Source of the DNA: an uncultured Eubacterium sp.
GTDB lineage: Bacteria > Bacillota > Clostridia > Lachnospirales > Lachnospiraceae
DNA: 64,000 bases
Direction of reading: 5' to 3'
Assembly: GCA_910584795.1 (NCBI GenBank)
Contig: CAJUBZ010000006.1
Coordinates: 1 to 64,000 of the forward strand
Shown: piece after piece, positions 16,859 to 25,625 of the stretch
Layout: each line of letters opens with the position of its first letter
Numbering within the stretch: position 1 is the first letter of the stretch
Position numbers and translations under genes: made by a program
Notes under the pieces: model-generated
Databases searched by the model: none
What the model saw: only the letters and a program-made list of their open reading frames with translations
Told to the model about the DNA's origin: nothing

Positions 16859-17515
16859 ATGATTCAGGCAGTGATATTTGATATGGATGGTTTAATGATT
16901 GACAGTGAGAGGATTACCTATGAATGTTTTAGAAGATATCTAAAAAATATTAATCTTGATATGACAGAGGCATTTTATAAAACGTTGTTGGGACAGACCA
17001 TACAAGTATGCAAAAAGAAAGTGTTAGACCAATATGGAAAAGAATTTCCATATGATGACTGTGTGAGGCAAGTTCATAAAATGCTGGATGAGCAGATACT
17101 ATCAAAGAGGATTCCTATAAAGAAGGGGTTAATTGATTTGTTGAAATATTTAAGGGAGAATCATTATAAAATAATGGTTGCAACGTCTAGTGAAAGATAT
17201 CGTGTAGAGAAGATTTTAAAAGCAGCAGGAATTTTAGAATATTTCGATGATTCTATTTGCGGTGATGAAGTTGAAAACGGAAAGCCTGATCCGGAGGTTT
17301 TTTTGAAGGCTTGTGAGAAACTGGGAGTAAGTGTGAATGAAGCATTGGTATTAGAAGATTCAGAGGCTGGCATACAGGCAGCTTTTGCTGGAGGAATCAA
17401 AGTAATTTGTGTTCCGGATATGAAATACCCAGAAGAAAAATATATAAAAATGACTACATTTATATGTGGAGATTTATTGGAAGTAATGACTTATATAAAA
17501 GGATATTGTCAATGA
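16859..17515 (+). CDS. HAD-superfamily phosphatase (beta-phosphoglucomutase-like)
   Basis: A 218-residue protein with all HAD motifs: DMDGLMIDS (nucleophile and acid Asp), ATSS (motif II), GKPDPEVF (motif III Lys) and LEDSEAG (motif IV). A helical cap domain lies between motifs I and II, as in the beta-phosphoglucomutase/phosphatase subclass. ATG 16859 is preferred over 16844 because TTTGGAGG then sits just upstream. The exact sugar phosphate is unknown. A promoter for trkA lies in its last codons. Confidence 0.88.
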   Translation: MIQAVIFDMDGLMIDSERITYECFRRYLKNINLDMTEAFYKTLLGQTIQVCKKKVLDQYGKEFPYDDCVRQVHKMLDEQILSKRIPIKKGLIDLLKYLRENHYKIMVATSSERYRVEKILKAAGILEYFDDSICGDEVENGKPDPEVFLKACEKLGVSVNEALVLEDSEAGIQAAFAGGIKVICVPDMKYPEEKYIKMTTFICGDLLEVMTYIKGYCQ

Positions 17516-17533
17516 AAATAATAGTGTTATAAT
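17506..17533 (+). promoter_or_regulatory. promoter of the potassium uptake operon
   Basis: TTGTCA (17506-17511), a 16-bp spacer and TATAAT (17528-17533), overlapping the end of the HAD gene and 35 bp before trkA. Confidence 0.6.
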
Positions 17534-17568
17534 GAAAAGGTCTTAATAGCATTATTTGGAGGTAAGTT

Positions 17569-18927
17569 ATGAAGATTATAATTGCCGGAGACGGAAAGGT
17601 AGGAGGAACTCTTGCCAGAAAATTATCAGCAGAAGGATATGATATTACAGTAATAGATTCTAATGCCAGGGTTTTGGATGCCAGTCTGGAACGATACGAT
17701 GTTATGGTCGTTCATGGGAATTGCACGTTAATGTCTGTTTTATCTGAAGCAGATGTGGAAAGAGCAGATTTGTTAATTGCAGCTACCAGTGCAGATGAAA
17801 TAAATTTATTGTGTTGTATGACTGCACATAAAATGAATCCAGACTTACATACCATAGCAAGAATACGAAACCCAGAGTATAGTGAGCAGATATATAGAAT
17901 GCGTGATGCATTTGGATTATCTTTGACAGTTAATCCAGAAAAGCAGACAGCAGTAGAAATTGAAAGATTATTAAAATATCCAGTTTTTTTACAAAGAGAT
18001 ACTTTTGCAAAAGGAAGAGTAGAACTGGTTGAATTAAGAGTTGACGAGGACAGTGTATTAAAAGATGTATCATTGAATGATTTATATAGTATTGTTAAAT
18101 GTCAGGTTTTGGTTTGTGCAGTTAGAAGAAATGGACAGGTAGAAACACCAGATGGAAATTTTGTGTTAAAAGAAGGCGACAGAATCTATGTAACAGCACC
18201 ATCGGATAATCTTACAATTATGTTAAAAAATATGGGATTGATTACTCATAAAGTAAAAAGAGTTATTCTTTGTGGTGGTGGAAAAGTAAGTTACTATCTT
18301 GCGAAGATTCTGAGAAAGTCCGGAGTTTCTGTGGAAATTATAGAAGAAAATGAAGCAAGAGCCAGACAATTAGCAGAACTATTGCCAAGTGTTGATATTA
18401 TAAATGGTGATGCCAGTAGAAGAACCCTTTTAGAGAGTCAGGGAATCGAAGATTGTGATGCTTTGATTACTTTAACGGGTATGGACGAGTTAAATATTAT
18501 TATTTCCATGTATGCAAAAACATGTGGTGTTCCACATGTAATTACAAAGGTAGGTCATACTGATCGAAGCAGCATACAGGATAGCCTGCATCTGGGCAGC
18601 ATCGTTTGTCCGAAAGATTTATGCTGTGATACGATTGTGGGGTATGTCAGGGCATTAGAAGCACAGACAGGTGCAGCAATTTCCGTACATAATATTGCGG
18701 ATGGACAGGTAGAAGCTGTAGAATTCCGTGTAGATGAAAAAACAAAATATTGTGGTAAACCACTGAAAGAGATATCAATCAAGAATAATATGTTGATTGC
18801 GTGTATTACTCATAAAGGAAAAACAGAGATTCCTAACGGTGACTCTTATTTTGAGGATGGAGATACAGTTATCGTTGTTTCAAAAGGAGATGTAGCTTTA
18901 CATCAGCTAAATGATATATTTCAATAG
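17569..18927 (+). CDS. trkA: Trk potassium transporter NAD-binding subunit TrkA
   Basis: A 452-residue peripheral subunit with two tandem RCK units. The first Rossmann domain starts MKIIIAGDGKVGGTLARKL and the second KRVILCGGGKVSYYLAKIL (about residues 225-243). Each is followed by a TrkA_C (RCK_C) domain. It binds nucleotides and gates the membrane subunit TrkH, encoded 45 bp downstream. Length is normal for full TrkA. The ribosome site is TTGGAGGT. It heads a four-gene K+ operon. Confidence 0.95.
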   Translation: MKIIIAGDGKVGGTLARKLSAEGYDITVIDSNARVLDASLERYDVMVVHGNCTLMSVLSEADVERADLLIAATSADEINLLCCMTAHKMNPDLHTIARIRNPEYSEQIYRMRDAFGLSLTVNPEKQTAVEIERLLKYPVFLQRDTFAKGRVELVELRVDEDSVLKDVSLNDLYSIVKCQVLVCAVRRNGQVETPDGNFVLKEGDRIYVTAPSDNLTIMLKNMGLITHKVKRVILCGGGKVSYYLAKILRKSGVSVEIIEENEARARQLAELLPSVDIINGDASRRTLLESQGIEDCDALITLTGMDELNIIISMYAKTCGVPHVITKVGHTDRSSIQDSLHLGSIVCPKDLCCDTIVGYVRALEAQTGAAISVHNIADGQVEAVEFRVDEKTKYCGKPLKEISIKNNMLIACITHKGKTEIPNGDSYFEDGDTVIVVSKGDVALHQLNDIFQ

Positions 18928-18972
18928 TTGAAATTAATGAAAGAATAGTTAAGAGGCAAAAGGTTAAAGACA

Positions 18973-20430
18973 ATGAATTACAAAGTAATTGGGAAATTTA
19001 TTTCCCGGATTTTATTTATAGAAGCTATTTTTATGATACCAGCGTTAATAATAAGTATATACGATAATGAAATGCCGGCGGCTATAGGGTTTTTAGGGGC
19101 AATATTTCTTATAATGTTTTTGTCCTTTATCTTATATTTAATCTGCAAGAAGGCGAAGCAGCGTTTTTTTGCAAAAGAAGGTTTGGTATGCGTTGGTTTA
19201 AGTTGGATTGTTCTCAGTTTATTGGGGTGCCTTCCATTTTATATTTCTGGCGAGATACCAGCATTTATTGACGCACTGTTTGAAACAGTTTCCGGTTTTA
19301 CTACAACAGGTGCCTCCATATTGACCGATGTTGAATCAATGTCCAGAGGGCTTTTATATTGGAGAAGCTTTAGTCACTGGCTGGGGGGAATGGGCGTTTT
19401 GGTATTTCTTTTGGCAATTGTACCGGCTGATGGCAGAAGCAACCGATTTACGATGCATTTGTTGAGAGCGGAAAGTCCGGGACCAAACGTAGGAAAACTT
19501 ACACCGAGAATGCGTGATACAGCAAAAATATTATATATTCTTTATGTTGGACTTACTGTATTAAATATTATATTTTTATTGATAGGAAACATGCCGGTGT
19601 TTGAGGCATTTTGTACTGCTTTTGGTACAGCAGGAACCGGAGGCTTTGGCGTAAAAAATAATAGTATGGCCGGATATAGTCCGTATCTTCAGGGAGTGTG
19701 TACAGTGTTTATGCTGCTATTTGGTGTGAATTTCAGTTGCTATTATTTGTTGTTTTTAAAACGGTTTAAGGCTGTGTTCAAAGATGGAGAATTAAGAATA
19801 TATTTAGGAATAGTATTTGCAAGCATTGCAATGATTACAGCGAATATATTCAGTCTTTTTGGAAATGTGAAAGAGGCATTTCATCATGCAGCTTTTACAG
19901 TGTCAAGCATTATAACAACTACAGGATTTGCCACAGAGGATTTTGATTTGTGGCCGGGTTTTTCAAAAGCAATCTTATTAATACTAATGATGATCGGTGC
20001 TTGTGCCGGCAGTACAGGCGGTGGTTTAAAATGTGGACGATTGCTTATATTAATACGTAGTGTAAGAAGAAATATCAGGCAGACCCTCAATCCTAGAAAA
20101 ATCGAAGTAATTCGAACGAGTGGAAATGTTGTGAATGAGCGAATTGTTTCAGGAGTAAATGGTTATTTTGCTGCATATATTTTGATTGTGTTTGTTAGTT
20201 TTCTACTAGTTTCATTAGATGGGGAGAGTATTGTTACAAACTTTTCCGGAGTTGTAGCATGTTTTAATAATATTGGACCCGGTTTTGAACTCGTGGGACC
20301 AACATCCAGTTATGCATTGTTCGGCGCATTTTCAAAATTTATTTTGATAATCGATATGTTGGCCGGACGTTTGGAGATATTTCCAATTTTAATTCTTTTG
20401 TCTAGAAATACATGGACGAGTAAAAGATAG
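18973..20430 (+). CDS. trkH: Trk potassium uptake membrane subunit TrkH
   Basis: A 485-residue membrane protein with four pore-loop repeats, each with the conserved filter glycine: SGFTTTGAS, GTAGTGGFG, TTTGFATED and FNNIGPGFE. About ten hydrophobic helices are visible. It is the K+ channel-like subunit gated by TrkA encoded just before it. The gap to the next gene, itself a TrkH/KtrB relative, is only 16 bp, so the two systems are co-transcribed. Confidence 0.95.
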   Translation: MNYKVIGKFISRILFIEAIFMIPALIISIYDNEMPAAIGFLGAIFLIMFLSFILYLICKKAKQRFFAKEGLVCVGLSWIVLSLLGCLPFYISGEIPAFIDALFETVSGFTTTGASILTDVESMSRGLLYWRSFSHWLGGMGVLVFLLAIVPADGRSNRFTMHLLRAESPGPNVGKLTPRMRDTAKILYILYVGLTVLNIIFLLIGNMPVFEAFCTAFGTAGTGGFGVKNNSMAGYSPYLQGVCTVFMLLFGVNFSCYYLLFLKRFKAVFKDGELRIYLGIVFASIAMITANIFSLFGNVKEAFHHAAFTVSSIITTTGFATEDFDLWPGFSKAILLILMMIGACAGSTGGGLKCGRLLILIRSVRRNIRQTLNPRKIEVIRTSGNVVNERIVSGVNGYFAAYILIVFVSFLLVSLDGESIVTNFSGVVACFNNIGPGFELVGPTSSYALFGAFSKFILIIDMLAGRLEIFPILILLSRNTWTSKR

Positions 20431-20446
20431 TTATAAAGAGGCAGAA

Positions 20447-21793
20447 ATGAGAAATAAAAAACACAGACATATATCTACATCACAATTTATATTTTTAGGC
20501 TTCCTATTCACAATAATTTTGGGAGGCCTAATTTTAATGTTGCCTTTTGCAAGTTCTAAGGGAAATCACACATCGTTGATAGATGCTTTATTTACTGCAA
20601 CATCAGCAACCTGCGTTACAGGTCTGGTGGTTCAGGATACAGCCACATACTGGTCCGGGTTTGGTCAGTCTGTAATTTTGTTTTTAATACAAATAGGTGG
20701 AATAGGTGTTATCACTATTGCGATTTTGTTAACGATGTTATCTGGAAGAAAGATTAGTTTAAGACAGAGAACATTGATGCAGGAGGCGATCTCTGCACCG
20801 AAAATGGGAGGGATTGTAAGGCTGACCGGCTTTATATTTAAAGGAATTATAATAATAGAATTGTTGGGAGCATTTTGTTTGTTTCCTGTTTTTTATAAAG
20901 AGTTTGGTTTTTTCAGAGGAATCTGGTATGCTTTTTTTCATTCGATATCAGCATTTTGTAATGCAGGATTTGACCTTATGGGAATAAAAGAACCATTTTC
21001 TTCTATGACGACAATGTCAGGTTCATTCGTAGTAAATATTGTGCTTATGATATTAATCGTTGTTGGAGGACTGGGATTTATTACATGGGAGGACATGAAA
21101 GAGCATAAGTTTCATTTAAAAAAATATAGTATGCAGAGTAAGGTAATCTTATTTGTTACAGTAGTACTAATAATAGTTTCTGCAACATATTTTTATTTCT
21201 GTGAATTTAGCAGAGGGGAATGGAAGAATATGTCTCATGCAGATAAAGTAATGGCATCATTCTTTACATCTATCACACCAAGAACAGCAGGATTTAATAC
21301 TGTGGATTTTTCAGAACTTACCGGAGCAGGGCAGCTGGTAATGATTATGTTGATGTTAATTGGAGGTGCACCAGGCTCTACAGCTGGTGGTATGAAGGTG
21401 ACTACCATTGCAGTAATTTTTGCAGCGGCTTTTGCCGTTTTTAGCAAGAGACAACAGGCACAACTTTTTAAAAGAAGAATATCTACAGATATTATTGCGA
21501 GAGCGGCAACAATTTTGTTAATGTATGTATTCTTATTTTTATTGTCGGCAATTGCTATTAGTACTATTGAGGGACTTCCCATTACAGATGTTATGTTTGA
21601 GACAGCATCAGCTATAGGTACTGTTGGATTATCATTAGGATTAACACCGGGATTTGGAGCTGCATCAAAAATTATTTTAATGGTATTAATGTTCTGTGGA
21701 AGAGTGGGAGGACTGACAGTTATTTTTGCCACTGTTTCGGGGAATCATGGTCATATGGCAAAATTACCGGAAGAAAAGATTATGGTGGGATAA
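20447..21793 (+). CDS. ktrB: KtrB-type potassium uptake membrane subunit
   Basis: A 448-residue TrkH/KtrB-family protein. The pore-loop segments are SATCVTGLV, SAFCNAGFD, TPRTAGFNT and ASAIGTVGLS. It is shorter at the N-terminus than the upstream TrkH and pairs with the small single-RCK protein encoded next, which is the KtrAB layout (Na+-dependent K+ uptake in known cases). The ribosome site is AGAGGCAG. Confidence 0.93.
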   Translation: MRNKKHRHISTSQFIFLGFLFTIILGGLILMLPFASSKGNHTSLIDALFTATSATCVTGLVVQDTATYWSGFGQSVILFLIQIGGIGVITIAILLTMLSGRKISLRQRTLMQEAISAPKMGGIVRLTGFIFKGIIIIELLGAFCLFPVFYKEFGFFRGIWYAFFHSISAFCNAGFDLMGIKEPFSSMTTMSGSFVVNIVLMILIVVGGLGFITWEDMKEHKFHLKKYSMQSKVILFVTVVLIIVSATYFYFCEFSRGEWKNMSHADKVMASFFTSITPRTAGFNTVDFSELTGAGQLVMIMLMLIGGAPGSTAGGMKVTTIAVIFAAAFAVFSKRQQAQLFKRRISTDIIARAATILLMYVFLFLLSAIAISTIEGLPITDVMFETASAIGTVGLSLGLTPGFGAASKIILMVLMFCGRVGGLTVIFATVSGNHGHMAKLPEEKIMVG

Positions 21794-21831
21794 ACGATTC
21801 CCTATATATAGATTAAATAGGAGGCTGTGAA

Positions 21832-22479
21832 ATGAAATCGGTTTTATTAATAGGACTTGGAAGATTTGGACGACATATTGCAAAAAATTTAGATGAATTA
21901 AATCATCAGGTTATGGCAATTGATAAAAGAGAAGAAAGAGTAAATGCAGTATTACCTTATGTAACGAATGCACAGATTGGGGACTGCACCAATGAAGGAT
22001 TTCTTAAGTCTTTAGGAGTGGGAAATTTTGATGTCTGTATTGTTGCTATAGGTGATGACTTTCAAAACTCTCTTGAAACTACATCACTGTTAAAAGAATT
22101 GGGAGCGAATCTGGTAGTTTCCAGGGCAGCAAGAGATGTACATGCTAAGTTTCTTTTAAGAAATGGAGCAGATGAAGTGGTTTATCCGGAAAGGCAGCTG
22201 GCGAAGTGGATGGCATTCCGATATACGGCTGACCATATTTTAGATTATATAGAATTAGGGAAGGAATTTTCTATATTTGAAGTAGCTCTTCCGGTGAAAT
22301 GGATTGGAAAAACAGTTGAACAGGTTGACGTTAGAAAGCTTCATAATATTAATATTTTGTCTATTAAGAACCATGGGGAGTTTAATATGAAAGTTACTCC
22401 TGAAACACAGTTTCAGGAGGGAGATACGTTGCTTGTATTGGGACATAACAAGGATATCCAGAAGTGCTTTCATATTTAA
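21832..22479 (+). CDS. ktrA: KtrA-type regulatory subunit
   Basis: A 215-residue single-RCK protein. The Rossmann nucleotide site is VLLIGLGRFGRHIAKNL (about residues 4-20), acidic D34 follows in VMAIDKRE, and the C-terminal RCK_C domain (about 135-215) includes FQEGDTLLVLGH. It forms a ring on KtrB and gates it through ATP/ADP or NAD(H) binding in studied homologues. AGGAGGCTG precedes ATG 21832, 38 bp after ktrB. It ends the K+ operon. Confidence 0.93.
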   Translation: MKSVLLIGLGRFGRHIAKNLDELNHQVMAIDKREERVNAVLPYVTNAQIGDCTNEGFLKSLGVGNFDVCIVAIGDDFQNSLETTSLLKELGANLVVSRAARDVHAKFLLRNGADEVVYPERQLAKWMAFRYTADHILDYIELGKEFSIFEVALPVKWIGKTVEQVDVRKLHNINILSIKNHGEFNMKVTPETQFQEGDTLLVLGHNKDIQKCFHI

Positions 22480-22546
22480 ATATGATAAAAGTGCTCAAGT
22501 AAATCTACTGATTTGATGCGGTGGCAATAAACTGGAGGGATTAATT

Positions 22547-23311
22547 TTGGATATATTTATAATGATTGTTGTATGTTTTTTGGCAGGTATGGGAGCAGGG
22601 CTTGGAACAGGATTAGCGGGACTATCAGCAGCAGCTGTTGTTTCGCCAATGTTAATTACGTTTATGGGAGTTCCTGCTTTTGAGGCAATTGGAATTGCAT
22701 TGGCGTCTGATGTACTGGCATCAGCGGTATCTGCATATACTTATGGGAAAAATAAAAAAATAGATTTGAAGCATGGGGGTATCATGCTTGTTTCGGTTTT
22801 GGTTTTCACTCTTGTGGGAAGTTATATTGCATCCTTAGTGCCGAATGGAACAATGGGTGGATTTTCAAAAGTTATGACATTGCTTGTAGGGATGAAATTT
22901 ATTTTTAAACCGGTAATGAATACAGGAGAAAAGCAGGCAATAAAAAGTGAGAAACAAAAAATAGTACAGTCAATACTTTGTGGAGTACTAATCGGATTTA
23001 TTTGTGGTTTTGTCGGTGCAGGTGGAGGAATGATGCTGCTTCTCGTTCTTACAAGTGTGCTGGGATATGAACTAAAGATGGCTGTTGGAACAAGTGTATT
23101 TATCATGACATTTACTGCATTGACCGGTTCGGTTTCTCATTTTGCAATTAGTGGAGCACCGGATTTGTGGATTACAGTACTTTGTATTTTGTTTACACTT
23201 ATTTGGGCAAGAATCGGAGCACGTTGGGCGAATAAAGCCAGTGCGAAGATGATGAATCGTGTAACAGGTATTGTGTTATCTGTACTTGGCGTTGTGATGT
23301 TGGTGATGTAA
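22547..23311 (+). CDS. TauE/SafE-family membrane transporter
   Basis: A 254-residue membrane protein with about eight hydrophobic segments and two Gly-rich repeat motifs (GMGAGLGTGLAGLSAAAV near the N-terminus, GFVGAGGGMMLLLVLTSV near the middle), typical of the TauE/SafE/YfcA group that exports organosulfur or small organic anions. The start is TTG 22547, chosen because TGGAGGG lies 7 nt upstream and no ATG fits. A repeat element follows 13 bp after the stop. The substrate is unknown. Confidence 0.88.
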   Translation: MDIFIMIVVCFLAGMGAGLGTGLAGLSAAAVVSPMLITFMGVPAFEAIGIALASDVLASAVSAYTYGKNKKIDLKHGGIMLVSVLVFTLVGSYIASLVPNGTMGGFSKVMTLLVGMKFIFKPVMNTGEKQAIKSEKQKIVQSILCGVLIGFICGFVGAGGGMMLLLVLTSVLGYELKMAVGTSVFIMTFTALTGSVSHFAISGAPDLWITVLCILFTLIWARIGARWANKASAKMMNRVTGIVLSVLGVVMLVM

Positions 23312-23324
23312 AGTATAACAAAGA

Positions 23325-23465
23325 TAATAGTTCAGCCATAGCTTGAAAATCCTTCGGATTTCCTTCGCTATGGTTGTTCACCATATGATATAAGATAGAT
23401 ATATCATGTAGTCTGCAAGCAGTCTCATTGATATATCTATCTTATATCGCATGGCTGAACTATTA
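23325..23465. repeat. palindromic intergenic element, copy A
   Basis: 141 bp bounded by perfect 15-bp terminal inverted repeats (TAATAGTTCAGCCAT / ATGGCTGAACTATTA). Inside are a small hairpin (AAATCC-ttc-GGATTT) and a 20-bp perfect stem starting GATATAAGATAG, capped by CTGC-AA-GCAG. Related copies are at 38753-38899, 42286-42424 and 62513-62649 (opposite strand). It lies between the TauE gene and the hipBA promoter. Confidence 0.88.
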
Positions 23466-23483
23466 CTAAAATATTATCTGTAA

Positions 23484-23521
23484 TTGACAAAAACACATAA
23501 AATAGATAAAATATTATCTAT
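23484..23521 (+). promoter_or_regulatory. hipBA promoter with overlapping operator
   Basis: TTGACA (23484-23489), 17-bp spacer, TAAAAT (23507-23512). The inverted repeat ATAGATAA-aata-TTATCTAT (23502-23521) covers the -10 box and the likely start codon; a half-site TTATCTG lies at 23474. This fits autorepression by HipB. Confidence 0.75.
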
Positions 23522-23807
23522 GATAGATTTGAATATGTTGAACAAAACACCGAATGATATAGGAAAATTAATCGCCGGCCGAGTAAAAAAAATCCGAAAG
23601 AGAAAAAAGATAACACAGGAAGAGCTAAGTGAAAGGTCAGGAGTAAGTTATGGCTCGATTAAAAGATTTGAAAGGACTGGTGAAATTTCGTTTATATCAT
23701 TAATTAAAATTGCAAAGGCTTTGGAAATAGACGGACAAATTCAAGATTTGTTTGAAAGGGTTCCATATGATTCTATAGAGGAGATAATTCGTGAACAACA
23801 TGAATAA
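23520..23807 (+). CDS. hipB: HipB-like XRE antitoxin/regulator
   Basis: A 95-residue protein (from ATG 23520) with an XRE HTH (about residues 18-75: VKKIRKRKKITQEELSERSGVSYGSIKRFER). It lies directly upstream of, and overlaps, hipA, so it is the probable antitoxin and autorepressor. A TTG at 23484 is in frame but is the -35 box itself. The predicted transcription start nearly coincides with ATG 23520, so translation may be leaderless or begin at ATG 23535; the start is uncertain. Confidence 0.82.
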   Translation: MIDLNMLNKTPNDIGKLIAGRVKKIRKRKKITQEELSERSGVSYGSIKRFERTGEISFISLIKIAKALEIDGQIQDLFERVPYDSIEEIIREQHE

Positions 23808-24918
23808 ATTAAAGGTATTATATCATGGCACAATGGTTGGAACATTAGTCAAGTTGGATAAAAACTTAACAGCGTTTGAATATGATAAACAGTGGCTTAA
23901 CGAAGGGTTTTCGATAAGTCCTTTTTCATTGCCATTAGAAAAAACGGTGTTTGAAGCGAAAATCGAACCTTTTGGTGGAATATTTGGAGTGTTTGCAGAT
24001 AGTTTACCAGATGGTTGGGGACGCATTTTAATGGACAGAGTTTTAGTAAAAAACAAAATTGCTCCTAATGAAGTAGGTATACTTGATAGATTGGCAATTG
24101 TTGGAAATTCAGGAATGGGAGCACTGTCTTATGAACCAGAATATACATTACATGTGTATGACGAGATGATGGATTTAGATGTAATAGCGAAAGAGTGTTC
24201 AAAAATTTTACAATCAGAGAAATCAGATAAATTAGATGAATTATTTATGATGGGTGGTTCATCTGGAGGAGCAAGACCAAAGATTTTTACAAAGATAGAT
24301 GGAGAGGACTGGATTATAAAGTTTCCATCCACTTATGATAAAGATAATATCGGAGAGATAGAATATCATTATTCAGTATGTGCAAAAAAATGTGGAATAG
24401 AAATGGCTGAAACTAAGTTATTTGAATCAGAAGTGTGTAGTGGTTATTTTGGAACAAAAAGATTTGATAGAGAATTGGTTAATGGCAAGATAGAAAAAAA
24501 GCATATGGTATCTGTCAGTGGTCTTTTAGAAACAAGTCATAGATTACCAAATCTGGATTATAATACTTTGATGACGTTGACATTAGAACTTACCAAAAAA
24601 TATTGTGAAGTAGAAAAAATGTTTCGGTTAATGTGTTTTAATGTTTTTGCACATAATAGAGATGACCATTCGAAGAATTTTACGTATATATACGATGAGG
24701 AAATAGGGTGGAAGGTGTCACCAGCATATGATTTGACATATAGCAGTTCAATCGGTGGAGAACATGCCACAATGGTAAATGGTAATGGCTTTAATCCGGG
24801 GGTTACGGAGATTTTGGAAGTCGCAAAAAATATTGGAATCAATAATAAAAAGGCAAAAGATATTGTGGAACAAGTGAAAAGTACCATTGATGAATATAGA
24901 TTGTTGGAGAGAATTTAG
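23791..24918 (+). CDS. hipA: HipA-type serine/threonine kinase toxin
   Basis: A 375-residue HipA-family kinase. The N-terminal part has the HipA_N region (YDKQWLNEGFSISPFSLPLE). GGSSGGARPK (about 150-160) is the glycine-rich ATP loop, NRDDHSKNF carries the catalytic Asp, and AYDLTYS the metal-binding Asp. Known HipA proteins phosphorylate aminoacyl-tRNA synthetases and slow growth. It is shorter than E. coli HipA (440). GTG 23791, 7 nt after GAGGAG, is preferred over ATG 23800. Either start overlaps hipB. Confidence 0.88.
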   Translation: MNNMNKLKVLYHGTMVGTLVKLDKNLTAFEYDKQWLNEGFSISPFSLPLEKTVFEAKIEPFGGIFGVFADSLPDGWGRILMDRVLVKNKIAPNEVGILDRLAIVGNSGMGALSYEPEYTLHVYDEMMDLDVIAKECSKILQSEKSDKLDELFMMGGSSGGARPKIFTKIDGEDWIIKFPSTYDKDNIGEIEYHYSVCAKKCGIEMAETKLFESEVCSGYFGTKRFDRELVNGKIEKKHMVSVSGLLETSHRLPNLDYNTLMTLTLELTKKYCEVEKMFRLMCFNVFAHNRDDHSKNFTYIYDEEIGWKVSPAYDLTYSSSIGGEHATMVNGNGFNPGVTEILEVAKNIGINNKKAKDIVEQVKSTIDEYRLLERI

Positions 24919-24919
24919 T

Positions 24920-25540
24920 ATGAAGATAAAAATATGTGGACTTACAAGTCCGACAGAAGCAGAATATTTAAATAGAAACTATGTGGATTTTGCAGGAATG
25001 GTATTGTTCTTTTCTAAAAGCAAACGCAATATCAATTTAGAGCAGGCAAAACGCATTATGGAGGCACTTGATTATAATATTAAGACAGTGGCTGTGGTGG
25101 TTGCTCCTACGATAGAGCAAGTAATGGAAATACAGGAAACAGGCTTTGATTATGTACAGATACATAGTGACATTCCAGAAGATCTATTTGAAAAGATTAA
25201 CATACCAGTGTTAAAAGCATTTAATGTTAGTGATTTAGAACAGTTTGACGAGTATCATAAGCAGGATGGGATTGCCGGATATGTGTTTGATGCAGCAGGC
25301 TTTGGAAGTGGAAAAACTTTTGATTGGAGTTTGGTAAAAGATATTCCACGAGATGATAAATTATTTTTGCTGGCAGGTGGATTAAATGCTGATAATGTAG
25401 CAGAAGCTATTAAGTATGTACAGCCTGATGGGGTAGATGTTTCATCAGGGGTAGAAAATGATAATGGAAAGGGCAAGGATGGCGAGAAAGTAGATAAGTT
25501 TGTACAGGAAGTGTTAATGAAAAAAACTGGTATGTTGTAA
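24920..25540 (+). CDS. trpF: phosphoribosylanthranilate isomerase
   Basis: A 206-residue TIM-barrel protein beginning MKIKICGLT, the TrpF N-terminal motif with the catalytic Cys. It also has FAGMVLFFSKSKRNI (phosphate loop), VQIH, AGGLNADN and DGVDVSSGVE with the catalytic Asp. It converts N-(5'-phosphoribosyl)anthranilate to the deoxyribulose phosphate form in tryptophan synthesis. ATG 24920 lies 1 bp after the hipA stop with a TTGGAGAG site, so it may be co-transcribed with hipBA. No other trp gene is in the window, which is unusual. Confidence 0.9.
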   Translation: MKIKICGLTSPTEAEYLNRNYVDFAGMVLFFSKSKRNINLEQAKRIMEALDYNIKTVAVVVAPTIEQVMEIQETGFDYVQIHSDIPEDLFEKINIPVLKAFNVSDLEQFDEYHKQDGIAGYVFDAAGFGSGKTFDWSLVKDIPRDDKLFLLAGGLNADNVAEAIKYVQPDGVDVSSGVENDNGKGKDGEKVDKFVQEVLMKKTGML

Positions 25541-25542
25541 CA

Positions 25543-25585
25543 TTACAAAACTGTAACGTGGATAATATGTTTTTTGTGTTATACT
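25543..25585 (+). promoter_or_regulatory. operator and promoter of the Bce-type regulator operon
   Basis: Inverted repeat TTACAAAACTGTAA (25543-25556), then TATACT (25580-25585) as -10 box, placing the operator at or just upstream of the -35. An almost identical site precedes the ABC operon at 27349. Confidence 0.65.
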
Positions 25586-25625
25586 ATTATTGATACAGAG
25601 AGGAAGGAAAAAATAAACACAAGCC

